In this document: piece by piece, positions 54,669 through 64,000 of the stretch
Layout: each line of letters begins with the position of its first letter
Position numbering within the stretch: position 1 is the stretch's first letter
Source of the DNA: Limnanthes douglasii subsp. nivea
Lineage: Eukaryota > Streptophyta > Magnoliopsida > Brassicales > Limnanthaceae
Assembly (NCBI GenBank): GCA_036936605.1
Contig: JAUPFV010000004.1
Location: forward strand, 296,340,009-296,404,008
Direction: 5' to 3'
DNA: 64,000 nucleotides
Notes under the pieces: generated by a model
Database searches by the model: none
Told to the model about the DNA's origin: nothing
Seen by the model: the letters and a program-made list of their open reading frames with translations, nothing else
Position numbers and translations under genes: made by a program

Positions 54669-56092
54669 ATGAACCATGGTCAGTTTGACTGTCATTTTTG
54701 CTTGCTCCAATTGTAAATACACGCATCTCTTTTCTTTGTATGTTTTCACGTTGATTACTATTCGCCATACTTGTCCGTGTGTATGACATTGAAAATTTGT
54801 ATTGTTTCGTTAGCAGAATATACTAATCAGTGGTACCTTTAATATGACTGTATCATCTTATTCTGAGTTTTATCTGTGATTTTGTTCTTAAAAAGCAGAA
54901 GTGAAGTTTGATTTTTTAGGGTCTATTGTTAGTGTTACTTGTGTTATGAATCTAGGGTGGAGAAGTATAATTCTATCTTTTTTGGATTTTGAAATTTTGT
55001 TTGGTGAGCTCATTTGATTTCGGTAAAATAAGAACATTTTTGTTATGAGATTTTCTGTATCGAAGGCCAATGCTGCATGTATGAATAGCTTTGGTTTTTA
55101 ATGTTGATATTCTAGGCAACTGACAACTGCTGATGCCTCGGCCTATCAAACTGTAGTCGAGAATACTTTTAAAGATCAAAAAAGGACATATAGGATGTTT
55201 AAGAAGATCTTAAGAGACTACGGTGCCAAAAGGTGGACTCTTTGGACCTTCTAGATAATTTTGTAGGGAAAATTTCTGATACTTTGCTTGACTGATAAAG
55301 GCTTTGCGACCGTGTCTTTCGCAGGATTGATGCAGCTGATTGTAGTGATAATGTAAAAAAACTATTCGAAGGGCATGATAGTTTGATTCGTGGATTTAAC
55401 ACCTTTATGCCCAAGGGCTATGAAATAATCCTTGATGGGGATGCAGCTCCTTCGAGACAAATTGAGTTTGACTGTAATAATTTTATTTCATATGTTCCCA
55501 TTTTATATTTGTCATCTACTAGAGGTGTATCTGATATGTATTGGCCACTCTTATACCAGGCATGTTCAACCAAGGTTTTATATTTTGTGAGAAGGTCAAG
55601 GAAAGATTAGGCGATGTAGATGAGTACCGGAAGTTTTTGAGCTGTGTGAGGGATTATCCCGAGTATCTAATGACATTTCGAGATTTGCAGCTTATGGTAT
55701 GTATAATATGGAGGGCTAGAATCTGTGGTTTTGTCTGTCGTTAGGAAATGATAGGTTAATGTTGAGTTTAAATTCTATACATGCCAGGTGAATCGTATAG
55801 TTGGAAAACATGATGATCTGATGCTCGAGTTTAATCAGTTTTTCAAGGATCGTTCGCGACTTGGTAAGTTTTGAAATAAAAATTAAAAAGTCATGGGGCT
55901 TTACGGTTTACTCTTGCTGCCTATGATGCGATATTTTTGTGCAGATGAATTCCTTGCTGGTGTTGTTAGTAAATGTACGTCGGTGTTTCTTCCTTTTTGC
56001 TTTGCTTTGTATCTTGACTCTTGATATAAAACTGATTCACCCTATATTGTCTAGCAACAACGTCAGGATTGGATGGCAGATACCCATTTTAG
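54669..56092 (+). CDS. Truncated SIN3-like protein with two PAH repeats
   Basis: Exons: 54669-54712, 55116-55232, 55325-55473, 55560-55696, 55788-55863, 55945-55974, 56055-56092; total 591 nt, 196 aa, frame kept throughout. PAH1 spans exons 2-3 (QLTTADASAYQTVVENTFKD, then KKLFEGHDSLIRGFNTFMPK). PAH2 spans exons 4-5 (DVDEYRKFLSCVRDYPEYL, HDDLMLEFNQFF). The 30-nt exon 6 (DEFLAG) is almost the same as exon 6 of the gene at 49244. After it, where that gene has the HDAC-interaction region, an unrelated short end stops at 56092. The first exon was chosen to keep phase and is uncertain. Exon layout shows it arose by duplication with the first gene. Confidence 0.7.
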
Positions 56093-56754
56093 ACGCGATC
56101 AACCTGAGCTTGATGATGACAAGGCTGTTATAATGCATCCAATTCACAAAATTTCTTGCCACTGCAAACTCCCACACCTTGTATAAAGATCATAGACAAC
56201 TGTATTTTCTCTCACTCACCCTCTATTGCAAGTAGTGGTGTCTTTGGAGTAATATGACTGCTCGTGTAAAGGACTCCGTTTTGTTTACGCTATAGGAGAT
56301 TGGTTGTCGCTAAACATAGGAACTGCTTCTTCGGCTTTCACCTGTATATTTTAGCTTATACCAACTATAGAGCTGCACTTTGTTGTCTGAGAAGAAGTTG
56401 TATAATCCATGAAACACTCTGGAACATCAAACTCGTGTTTTGTGTTTTTTTAAAAAATACTTTGGTATATTTTTCGCAGAGTGGATATGAGTCTTTTTCA
56501 GAGATAGCATGTATTTGGATACCACACAAGTAGAATCTAAGTGAACATCAACTCTATTATCGATCCTGTTTATCATTCGGATTAGGTTGATTTTATCTTT
56601 TTTTTTATAAGGGTGGGTTATTGATTAGGACCGATTCAAACATGTTACTCATTAAGACATAAGAAATTTAACAAATTATGTATTTAACATATAATTCCAT
56701 ATAAAATCATCAAGTGTATGCATTTTATTTTATTTTATTTTTTAACACGGGTTT
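56093..56754. other. Intergenic region after the PAH cluster
   Basis: Probable 3' UTR of the gene before it, then A+T-rich DNA. The ORF at 56300-56533 has no features I recognise. Confidence 0.45.
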
Positions 56755-57090
56755 TTCATTTAACGGTTTAATATCTATCATAGTTGGTTTGGTTGGTTTC
56801 TCATTATATGATTTAACATCTATCACGGTTGGGCTGATTTATAAAATGATTTGTCATTATAGGTTTAACATTTATCATAATCAATCTTGTTTAACATCGA
56901 TTATAGTTGACATGGTTTCCATTATATGGTTTAGCATCTATTATAATTGGCTTGGTTTATCATCTATTATAGTTGATTTGGTTTCCCTTTAACATCTATG
57001 ATAGTTGATTCGTTTTTATATAGTTTAGCATCTATCATAATTGTTTTGGTTTAGCATCTATGGTAGTTGACTTGGTTTCTCCTTAAACAC
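56755..57090. repeat. TTTAACATCTATCATAGTTG tandem repeat
   Basis: About nine degenerate units of 30-45 bp with TTTARCATCTATNATARTTG and TTGGTTT. Several are preceded by TTCTCATTATATGATT, as in the array at 46189-46860. Confidence 0.8.
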
Positions 57091-57099
57091 GTTTTCCAT

Positions 57100-58018
57100 C
57101 TATCAAAAGATCATATTCTTCTTAACCTTTATCTTATTTGCTTTTACTATAAAAACCTTTATCAACGACATTTTATATAAAAAAAACTAAAAATGAGTAA
57201 ACCTAAATTAACATAACATTTCAAGTATAAATCAAAATCAAAATAAAAGCAGATAAAATACCAAAATTAAAAAAATTACGAAGAATTACAAACTCAAAAG
57301 GAAGGAATCTGTAAAAAAATCAAGTTATATAAAACAATAATAAAAATAAATAAAATAAAAACAACAATCATATCGAAAACTACGAAGAAAATCATAAAAA
57401 AAAAGCAAATAATCGAACGAAAAGTTTAATCATCGCCTGCAAGATACTCTGTATCGTTTACGTAGAAAGTGAAAAAAATATAATCAGCAATATTATTATG
57501 GTAAAAGAAAAGGTTTGTCAAAAATATAAAAGCTTTATATAGTTAATTAAGAATATCCAAAAGTTTGTCAAAAATCTAAAAGCTTTTATATAGTTAATAA
57601 AAATATTTTGGATATAGATCTGGAAAAAAAACAAAAAATTGAAAAACAAAATTGAATATCGTTTATCTAAAAAGAGAAAAAAACTTAATCAGCAAAATTA
57701 CGGGTAAAAAAATCTTCAAAAATATAAATATATATATATATATAGTTAATTAAGAATATAGTAGATATTATAAAAAATAAAATGATAATTCGGTTGTAAA
57801 TAAAATAGTTAAATGGAATATATATATAAAAGTTTTATCACATAATAGTTTGACTTTGGAATATTAATGCATACTAAATATGTTTTTATTCCTTTACTTT
57901 ATATTTATATTATGATTAAATTTTTATTTTCTTTCCAAAATTAAAATCTTCAAAAGTTAACATTTACATTTGATATATTAAACTTAACAAAACTAAACAA
58001 TATATATATATATATATT
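57100..58018. other. A+T-rich region
   Basis: It includes a short direct repeat around 57510-57600 (AAAAGTTTGTCAAAAATNTAAAAGCTTTNATATAG) and (AT)n runs at 57725 and 58000. No gene was seen. Confidence 0.6.
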
Positions 58019-59530
58019 AGGAAGGATAACAAATTCATACCTAAAGAAACTAGTCCATATCTAAAAACTAGCCTATACCTAAAACATACTCCTCATTAGT
58101 AAGAAGTTATGTCTTTCAATTAGGTACATTCGTACATGCATTGTGGCACTTTTAATGTACTAATATTGTATTTGTTTTATGCCACTGCAACAAAAAAAAT
58201 TAATAAAATAATATTATCAAAATTTTAGATCGATATTAGCTAAAAAATATAATAATAATATACTTAATTTTAAACTAATAACTATATCTCAATTTTAGTT
58301 TAATTTAACATATGAAAATGTAATAAAATCAAATATTATGTATTAACTATAATTTAAATTAAAAAAAAATCAAAAATAGTTTTACTTATGATTAGAAAAA
58401 AAAAAGTTGATTATACATTGTTAATCTTAGGACCGTAGGATTCAATGTCACCTTGTTTTCGTTTAAAGGTGGTCTTGGGATTTTAGACCTTAACGTTTGG
58501 AATCAGACGGTCACTTTTTAAAAAAAATTGATTTATTCTCACCAACAAATTTTATTTTATTTGATGTGGATGGATGAAGTGTAAGAAAGCAAAAGACAAC
58601 GTCTATACTGGTTCCACCCATAGCTTAGGATGGAGGGAAATTCTCGAATTAAGAATCATCTTCCAACCTCTACAAATTTGTTATCCGTAACCGAAAATTC
58701 ACCTCTATTTGTTATGATCTTTGGCTTAACAAAAGCTAATATTATTATTTTTTAAAATCAATATTCTTTTTTTTGAAAAATAATACCTCATATCTAAATT
58801 CTTTTTTTATATATAAAAATAAATATCTTCTTTTATGAAGGATAACAAATTCATACCTAAAAACATTCGTCCATATCTAGAAACTAGTTTATACCTAAAA
58901 CATAGTACCTCATTAGTAAGAAGTTATATCTTTGCATTAGGTACCTGCATTGTTACGGTAACTATATACTGATATTGTCTTTGTTACATGTCGGTGCAAA
59001 AAAAATGTTTAATAAAATAATATTATTAAAATTTTAGATAGATATTAGCTAAAAAATATAATAATTATATATTTAATTTTAAACTAATATCGTTATTTAA
59101 ATTTTAGTCTAATTTAATATATGAAAATCTAATAAAACCAAATATTATACATTTTAAATTATATCTCTAATTGAAAATATATTTTTCAAAACTGATTTTA
59201 CTTATGACTAGGGTAAAAATGTTGAATATATAATGTTAATATTTAGAATCAAAGTTGCATGATTCAACGTTACCTTGTTTTCGTTTAAGGGTAGTCTTGA
59301 GATTTTAGACCTTAAGGTTTGGAATCAGACGGTCACCTCTTAAACATTTTTTGTCAATTCTCACTAACAAATCTTATTTTATCTGGTATGGATGGATCAA
59401 GTGTAAGAAAGCAAAATAGAAACACATTTAGAACGTCTCATCTGGTTCCACCCCTAGCTTAGGATGAAGGAAAATTCTCGAATTAAGTATCATCGCCTCC
59501 GACCTCTACAAATTTGTTGTTTGTAACGGA
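58019..59530. repeat. Direct repeat of about 690 bp, two copies
   Basis: Copy 1 (58019-58700) and copy 2 (58838-59530) share GAAGGATAACAAATTCATAC, CCTCATTAGTAAGAAGTTAT, GATATTAGCTAAAAAATATA and GGAATCAGACGGTCAC, and end CTCTACAAATTTGTT. They are separated by about 140 bp of A+T-rich DNA. No LTR ends, primer site or coding sequence was found, so the type is unknown. Confidence 0.8.
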
Positions 59531-59864
59531 CAATTCACCTCCATCTGGTATAATTTTTTGCTTTTTTTTTAATTCTCTAGTTGATTATTATGGTCTCAAT
59601 ATCGTCATGCAAGAATGCACGATAATAGAAACGTGACAATTTACATCTTTAATAGTGTCTGAAACTGGTTTTTACAAATCCGTTCAGGCAATAGATCTCA
59701 CAATTTTTGTCTTCTTAATATCGATAATGCCATTAGCATTCTTTCAGCACCCTCTGGAGGGACGACGTAAAACTGTGGATATCAAACCAAAGTATTAATT
59801 CTTTCACTATTAAGAGTACATATCATTATATTTGTCCTTTTACATCAATAGCTCTGTTAGGTTG
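59531..59864. other. Unassigned sequence before a TRIM
   Basis: Nothing recognised. Confidence 0.5.
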
Positions 59865-60592
59865 GCGACCAAAGTTGAACATCCCACATTGGTTAAACAT
59901 GAGAAGGATTAGTGGTATATAAGTAAGAATATATCTTAACTAGTATGATGCCTTTTAGAAGTGGACCCAAAAAAACCATGATTGCTTCGATTGACAAAGC
60001 AAACAATATCATACTAGTGTGGGGATCGATTGTTCTTACTTATATATGGAGACAGAATATGTGGTACCCATAATCCCAACAAATAGTATCAGAGCTCCAG
60101 GCCCAGATAGAACGCGATATGGGTAAAATTCTCGGAAGTCGAACATGATGAACCAATAGTCATGCTCAAGGTCAATGATCTGCTCTAGAGATCCTAGTTT
60201 AGAGTGCTCGTGACTAATCAAACAATGTGACTTGATTGGAGTTTATCAAGACGTTAATACTTGATTGAAGTGATGCTAAGAAACAAGATAGTGGTGGTCT
60301 AATAGGAGGTGAGCGACAACAGTTGTAGTGCCTCTATAGTTCTGGTAATCCTAATCTAATTAGAGTGGGCACATGGAAGTCAATTGAAAGGAGGCTAAGG
60401 TGGTACTTTGTTTGATAGGAGGATTTATTTAGGTGGCGACCAAAGTCTAACGTCCCACATCGGTTAAAAATTGGAAGGATCATTGGTATATAAGTAAGAT
60501 ATCTCTTAACTAATATGAGGTCTTTTGAAAATGGACCAAAAGCAAAGCCTTGAGGCCCTTCGGCCGCCAAAGCGGTCAATATCATACTAGTA
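59865..60592 (+). mobile_element. TRIM-like small LTR element with truncated 3' LTR
   Basis: The 5' LTR, 59865-60081, runs from TGTTAGGTTGGCGACC to ATCCCAACA. A near-standard primer site, TAGTATCAGAGC (60084-60095; initiator tRNA with one change), follows. A second LTR copy starts at about 60428 and keeps AACGTCCCACATCGGTTAAA, GGTATATAAGTAAG and AATATCATACTAGT, but stops at about 60592, losing its last 60 bp. The inner part of about 340 bp has no coding capacity. The LTR type, with the CCCACATCGGTTAAA box and TATATAAG, is common in plant TRIMs. Confidence 0.7.
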
Positions 60593-60722
60593 CAGAAAAG
60601 GAATAAGCTCCTTAGTAAACCTTGACTAAAATAAGTATAACACTCATATACATTTACAGAACAGGAATAAGCTCCTTAGTAAACCTTGACTAAAATAAGT
60701 ATAACACTCATATACATTTTTT
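60592..60722. repeat. Tandem duplication of about 66 bp
   Basis: ACAGAAAAGGAATAAGCTCC and the following 45 bp are repeated at once as ACAGAACAGGAATAAGCTCC and so on, up to CACTCATATACATTT. The array begins exactly where the TRIM LTR is cut off. Confidence 0.9.
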
Positions 60723-61790
60723 ACTAGTTGGTTTGTCATTTTGGGGAATCTCTCTAGCAGAGACAGTCTTTTCTTTTGAGGATACCCCACGACTTCGGAA
60801 AATATCCTCTGCAACAACTTTTCAGAGTCTACTAATCATATATTGGTTGAATTCCTTTGTAATCATCTCATTTGGGAGGCAAAGAAGAAAATAAGTCGGA
60901 TAATGAAAATCTAAGTATAATTTATTTGTTTGGGAAAAGATTGAGTTGACTTTGTTGATTTGAAAGTATAAACATGAGGTATAAGACGATAAAAGAGTGG
61001 TGCATGCAGTGGTTTCTCCTATTGAAATAATGGTAGCAGTGAAGCCTAAGATTTTTTTTTGTGTTTGTAACACTTCATTATATACCACTTGCTTCCTTAG
61101 AAATAACCGATTGTTGATCTTTTTTTCCTTTTTATTCAAGCCCCTTGAATAAGTTTTAGGACTCTGAGATTTGTACCAAGATGAAATAATTAGAAATATA
61201 TTTTCATAAATTTAGTTTTGATATTAAATATTCTTAATTTATAAATATCAAAATCTTGTTGTTTAATTATACATTTAATATTAAATATTTTAAATAATTA
61301 TAATTATATTGAAAAAACTAATTTTGATTATAGTCACGCTTAATTAAAATCAATTCTCCGATGTTGTTTATCTCCGACTTTAAATAGGATCGACTGTTTG
61401 CACTGCGAGTATATGGACATATAAAGAAAACATTTACCTCATATAATAGTGCGAAAGATCAATTAATTGACATCAAACTAAAAAAATCTTGTATAAATTT
61501 TACAACATTCACAATGCATATATAACAAAACTAACATCGTCGATTTGGAAGAATATGAAAATTCATTTATATCACTTTATTTAAATACAAAATTTATTTC
61601 AACGAATTCAAACATTAAGACCTGAAAATTGATCAGTCACAGATTACACAGATGAATTTTACTAATCGCTCAAGACAATTCATCTCAGACATATGAGAAA
61701 ATCATAGCACAATATTTATGAGGGTCATGTCAACCTTTACTCATTATATAATGTTTCCAAATCTTACCAACGTGCACTTGATATTAATAA
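60723..61790. other. Unassigned region
   Basis: A+T-rich, especially 61150-61700. The ORF at 61139-60822 (minus) shows no recognisable domain. I see no gene or known repeat here. Confidence 0.5.
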
Positions 61791-62271
61791 TGGTGAGGAT
61801 AAAAGTAGCCTCGTGGTAGGCTAGTAATTTCAATGGGCGTTTTAAGGCGGTGTAAGGGTGTTTCAAGGTGGTGTGAGGGTGTTTCAAGGTGGTGTGAGGG
61901 TGTTTCAAGGTGGAGAGAGAATTAAGCAGCTTGGCAGCAGTTAATTTTTGTTACCCATAGTTAATGCTGGTGGTTGGGTATTTATAGTATGATATTTGGG
62001 CCCTTATGGGCTTTCGGGTCATGTTTAATGGACCCGGGTCATGTTTAAAGACCCATGAGTTTTAAGCAGGTGGGCAGGTAGCTTAGTCAGAAAGTGTGTA
62101 GGTTTTTTAGTACTTTAGTCATAATTCGAACTGCCTTAGGCTCACAGTGTTCGAAGTCATCTGTCCGGTTCAAAAGTCCTGTCCGATTTATGTTCTTAGT
62201 GTCTGTCCGGTTTACGGAGAGATTTACATTGGTCTGCCCTTCCGGGGAGCATTCCGAATTCGGACTCATCA
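61791..62271 (-). mobile_element. 3' LTR of Tat element C
   Basis: On the minus strand it runs from TGATGAGTCCGAATTCGG (62271) to ATCCTCACCA (61791), 481 bp. It is clearly related to the 504-bp LTR of the intact element (GCAGTTCGAA, ACTCATGGGTCTTTAAACAT, GACCCGAAAGCCCATAAGGG), with a reduced number of AACACC-type units at its end. The five bases outside, AATAA, would be half of its target duplication; the other half is outside the window. Confidence 0.9.
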
Positions 62272-62287
62272 GGAGCCCCTTTTTTAG
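62272..62287 (-). promoter_or_regulatory. Polypurine tract of element C
   Basis: Minus strand, TAAAAAAGGGGCTCC, directly before the LTR, as in the intact element. Confidence 0.8.
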
Positions 62288-62424
62288 GTGTTTGAACAAG
62301 CGTCCTTGTCAAAGAACTGAAAAACAGTCTGATTTAGGAAGTGGTTTTCAATTCGAAGAGAGTTGTGGATAAACCCGGACAGACCGAACGTTACGAATTC
62401 CAAACGGTTCTTGCCAGAGTTAAT

Positions 62425-62708
62425 GGATCACGTGTCATTCTCTGATTGGTCACTTTAGCCGTTTTTTCACCTTGAACTTCGCACCACTTTCTCGAACAAG
62501 TTACCTCTTTTAAATGCCATTAATGACACCAGCGCCGTCTTTTAATCATTGCCCAACTTTTCGGATTCTCCTAGGAATCAACTCCTTTTTTACATTTACT
62601 ATAAATTCTAATTCACTTTTCACTGTCTCATTATCTCTTTCAAATTTCACTCTGCAATTTCACTCAGAGCTTTATATCTCTAGAACTTCAAAACTTCCTT
62701 GGCTGTTT
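62425..62708 (+). promoter_or_regulatory. Antisense promoter of element C
   Basis: A G-box CACGTG at 62429-62434 and a TATA box CTATAAATTC at 62599-62608 stand in the same order as in the intact element, with the start codon 100 nt after the TATA box. Confidence 0.55.
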
Positions 62709-64000
62709 ATGTTTACAGCAAGAACAGCACTGATCAAAGGCGGCTGGCTTAACCTCTCGGAGTTGGAGAAAGCTCAAAGAGTTGAGAAGGAAAAAAGACT
62801 TGCAACAGGGCTACCATCGTCGCCTGTTGAGAAACCAGCCTCTTCAATCGCAGAATCTGATAGAGGCTCATCTTCTTCCAAAGGTACCAAGCCAAAAAGG
62901 CTTTTTCAATCTACTCTCTCTCCCATAGTATCTGGCTCCTCAGTTCAGGAGTCGATCCCTGCTGTTGAACCGAGAGTCACTGCCACAAGTGTTAGGAAAA
63001 AGTCTTCTTTTATTGCTATGGGGTCTGATTCTGGCCATTCCTCGGATAAGTTAATCATGAAATGGCCAAGTCGGTTGGTCAAAGGGCTATCTTCTAAAAG
63101 CACACCCTCGAAATCGGGGGCAAAAAATAGTGAATCAGAGTCTGGGGCAACTATAAGGGCTCCCCGGGAGAGGCTGTCAGGACTAGAGGCCAGTAGCCCA
63201 CTACCCCCCAAAGAATCTTCTGCCTCAGAAACTCAAATTGAGGTGAGAAATCGAGTAAATACGGACAGCCGACAGTCCGGTGGATCAGTTATGCCAGGCT
63301 TCAATCCTCCCCGGACTACTTCTACAGAAGCTCCCCCAACAATTATGGAGGAGAGGATAGAGGACTCCACTGAGGAGGTTAGATTTGAGTCCGAGTCCTC
63401 CGGACAGGCTGATACTACTATGGTTGTTGCCAAGAAGGGCAAAGAGAACTTATATCTGAGGCATCCGGACCTGCCGGAGAGCCTTGAAGGGAGAGTAGGG
63501 CCATGCTTTCATAAAGTCAAGCTCAAGTATCTTTCAGCTTTGCTAAGGACCAAGTATGCGCTCATCCATACTTCAGATCTGGGTCGATTGCGCACTAAGT
63601 GGGAGATCCCTGAGAATGTGAAGATACGAATTCCCATCGATCCGGAGACCCCGATGTACTGCAAAAGGAATGAGATAGTCTTCTTTACGGAGCTATTCAA
63701 TTGGGGACTCAGGTTCCCACTGGACCCGGAGATAGTGCGCTATTTTCACTTGGTCAAGCTCTGCCCGACACAGCTAAGCCCCAACGGTTGGTTCACCTTG
63801 ATGTCATGTATTATGGCATCTAGGTTATTTGGAATCCCTCTTCCTATGGAAGAGTTTGCAGCTGTGGCCAGCTTGTGCAAGCATCATCAGTTCCCCTTCT
63901 ACCATTTCAATATGGGGAACGACCTTAAAGCTGTTGATGATCTCCTGGAATCGGAGAGTAAGTGGAGGAGCCAATTTTTATTTGTTAGTGGCTCATGGGA
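62709..64000 (+). CDS. Antisense gene of Tat element C, exon 1, open to the window end
   Basis: An uninterrupted frame of 430 codons from ATG at 62709 (MFTARTALIKGGWLNLSELE) to the end of the window. It matches exon 1 of the antisense gene at 43177-41845 over its whole length, with single-residue changes and short indels in the Ser/Pro-rich first 250 residues, and strong similarity in the globular region (PETPMY, LRFPLDPEIVRYFHLVKLCP, LSPNGWFTLMSC, FPFYHFNMGNDL). The intron and exon 2 lie beyond 64000. That this frame is intact while element A's is broken suggests element C is fairly young. Confidence 0.85.
   Translation, partial: MFTARTALIKGGWLNLSELEKAQRVEKEKRLATGLPSSPVEKPASSIAESDRGSSSSKGTKPKRLFQSTLSPIVSGSSVQESIPAVEPRVTATSVRKKSSFIAMGSDSGHSSDKLIMKWPSRLVKGLSSKSTPSKSGAKNSESESGATIRAPRERLSGLEASSPLPPKESSASETQIEVRNRVNTDSRQSGGSVMPGFNPPRTTSTEAPPTIMEERIEDSTEEVRFESESSGQADTTMVVAKKGKENLYLRHPDLPESLEGRVGPCFHKVKLKYLSALLRTKYALIHTSDLGRLRTKWEIPENVKIRIPIDPETPMYCKRNEIVFFTELFNWGLRFPLDPEIVRYFHLVKLCPTQLSPNGWFTLMSCIMASRLFGIPLPMEEFAAVASLCKHHQFPFYHFNMGNDLKAVDDLLESESKWRSQFLFVSGSW

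Noticed and set aside
62240..62273. Hammerhead ribozyme in the Tat LTR start: CTGATGAGTCCGAATTCGGA looks like the CUGAUGA core plus stem II.
   Set aside because: The required GAAA after stem II is missing, no matching cleavage stem was found, and the intact element reads TTGATGAG. The palindrome TCCGAATTCGGA is real but does not make a hammerhead.

Overview
The window is nuclear DNA of a flowering plant, probably a eudicot. It is A+T-rich and crowded with nested Ty3/gypsy, LINE, MULE/MITE, hAT-like and TRIM sequences. GT-AG introns are visible, and the only host-like genes resemble plant SIN3 corepressors. The species cannot be told from the sequence alone.

Layout. 1-7035: a decayed, 5'-truncated minus-strand Tat-lineage element (A) whose plus-strand antisense gene carries a MULE in its intron. 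7.1-10.5 kb: two copies of an LTR-like repeat, a LINE piece, a Stowaway MITE and tandem repeats. 10.6-12.6 kb: an internally deleted gypsy element joining gag, an 11-unit in-frame repeat and an integrase end. 12.6-20.9 kb: LINE/LTR rearrangements and an old minus-strand Tat element (B) split by two solo LTRs with target-site duplications. 21-25.5 kb: LINE remains and TIR/foldback elements. 25.5-33.4 kb: a long LINE, hAT-like remains, and a 5'-truncated LINE sitting in a repeat whose empty version is also present. 33546-44112: a nearly intact, very young Tat element with 504-bp LTRs differing at one base and target duplication GTAAA. 44.3-48.6 kb: two related non-coding MULE-like elements filled with different tandem arrays. 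49.2-56.1 kb: a cluster of three short SIN3-like genes with paired amphipathic helix (PAH) repeats. 56.7-61.8 kb: A+T-rich repeats and a TRIM. 61791-64000: the 3' end of a third Tat element (C) on the minus strand, running off the window.

The Tat elements are the main coding system. The young copy has gag-protease, a UAG stop in an otherwise open frame, then RT, two RNase H domains and integrase. Between pol and the 3' LTR an antisense gene runs the other way; it has its own TATA box, one 80-bp intron and a predicted 959-aa product with a Transposase_28-like (PF04195) region and a coiled coil. The antisense gene and its intron recur in A, and its exon 1 is open in C. The UAG also lies at the gag-pro/pol boundary of B. 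The recurring parts (antisense gene, intron, UAG, paired 3' hairpins) are the most interesting signals here.

The PAH cluster looks like host genes: splice sites keep frame across every predicted exon. The products (about 417, 97 and 196 aa) keep PAH repeats, and only the first keeps the HDAC-interaction region.
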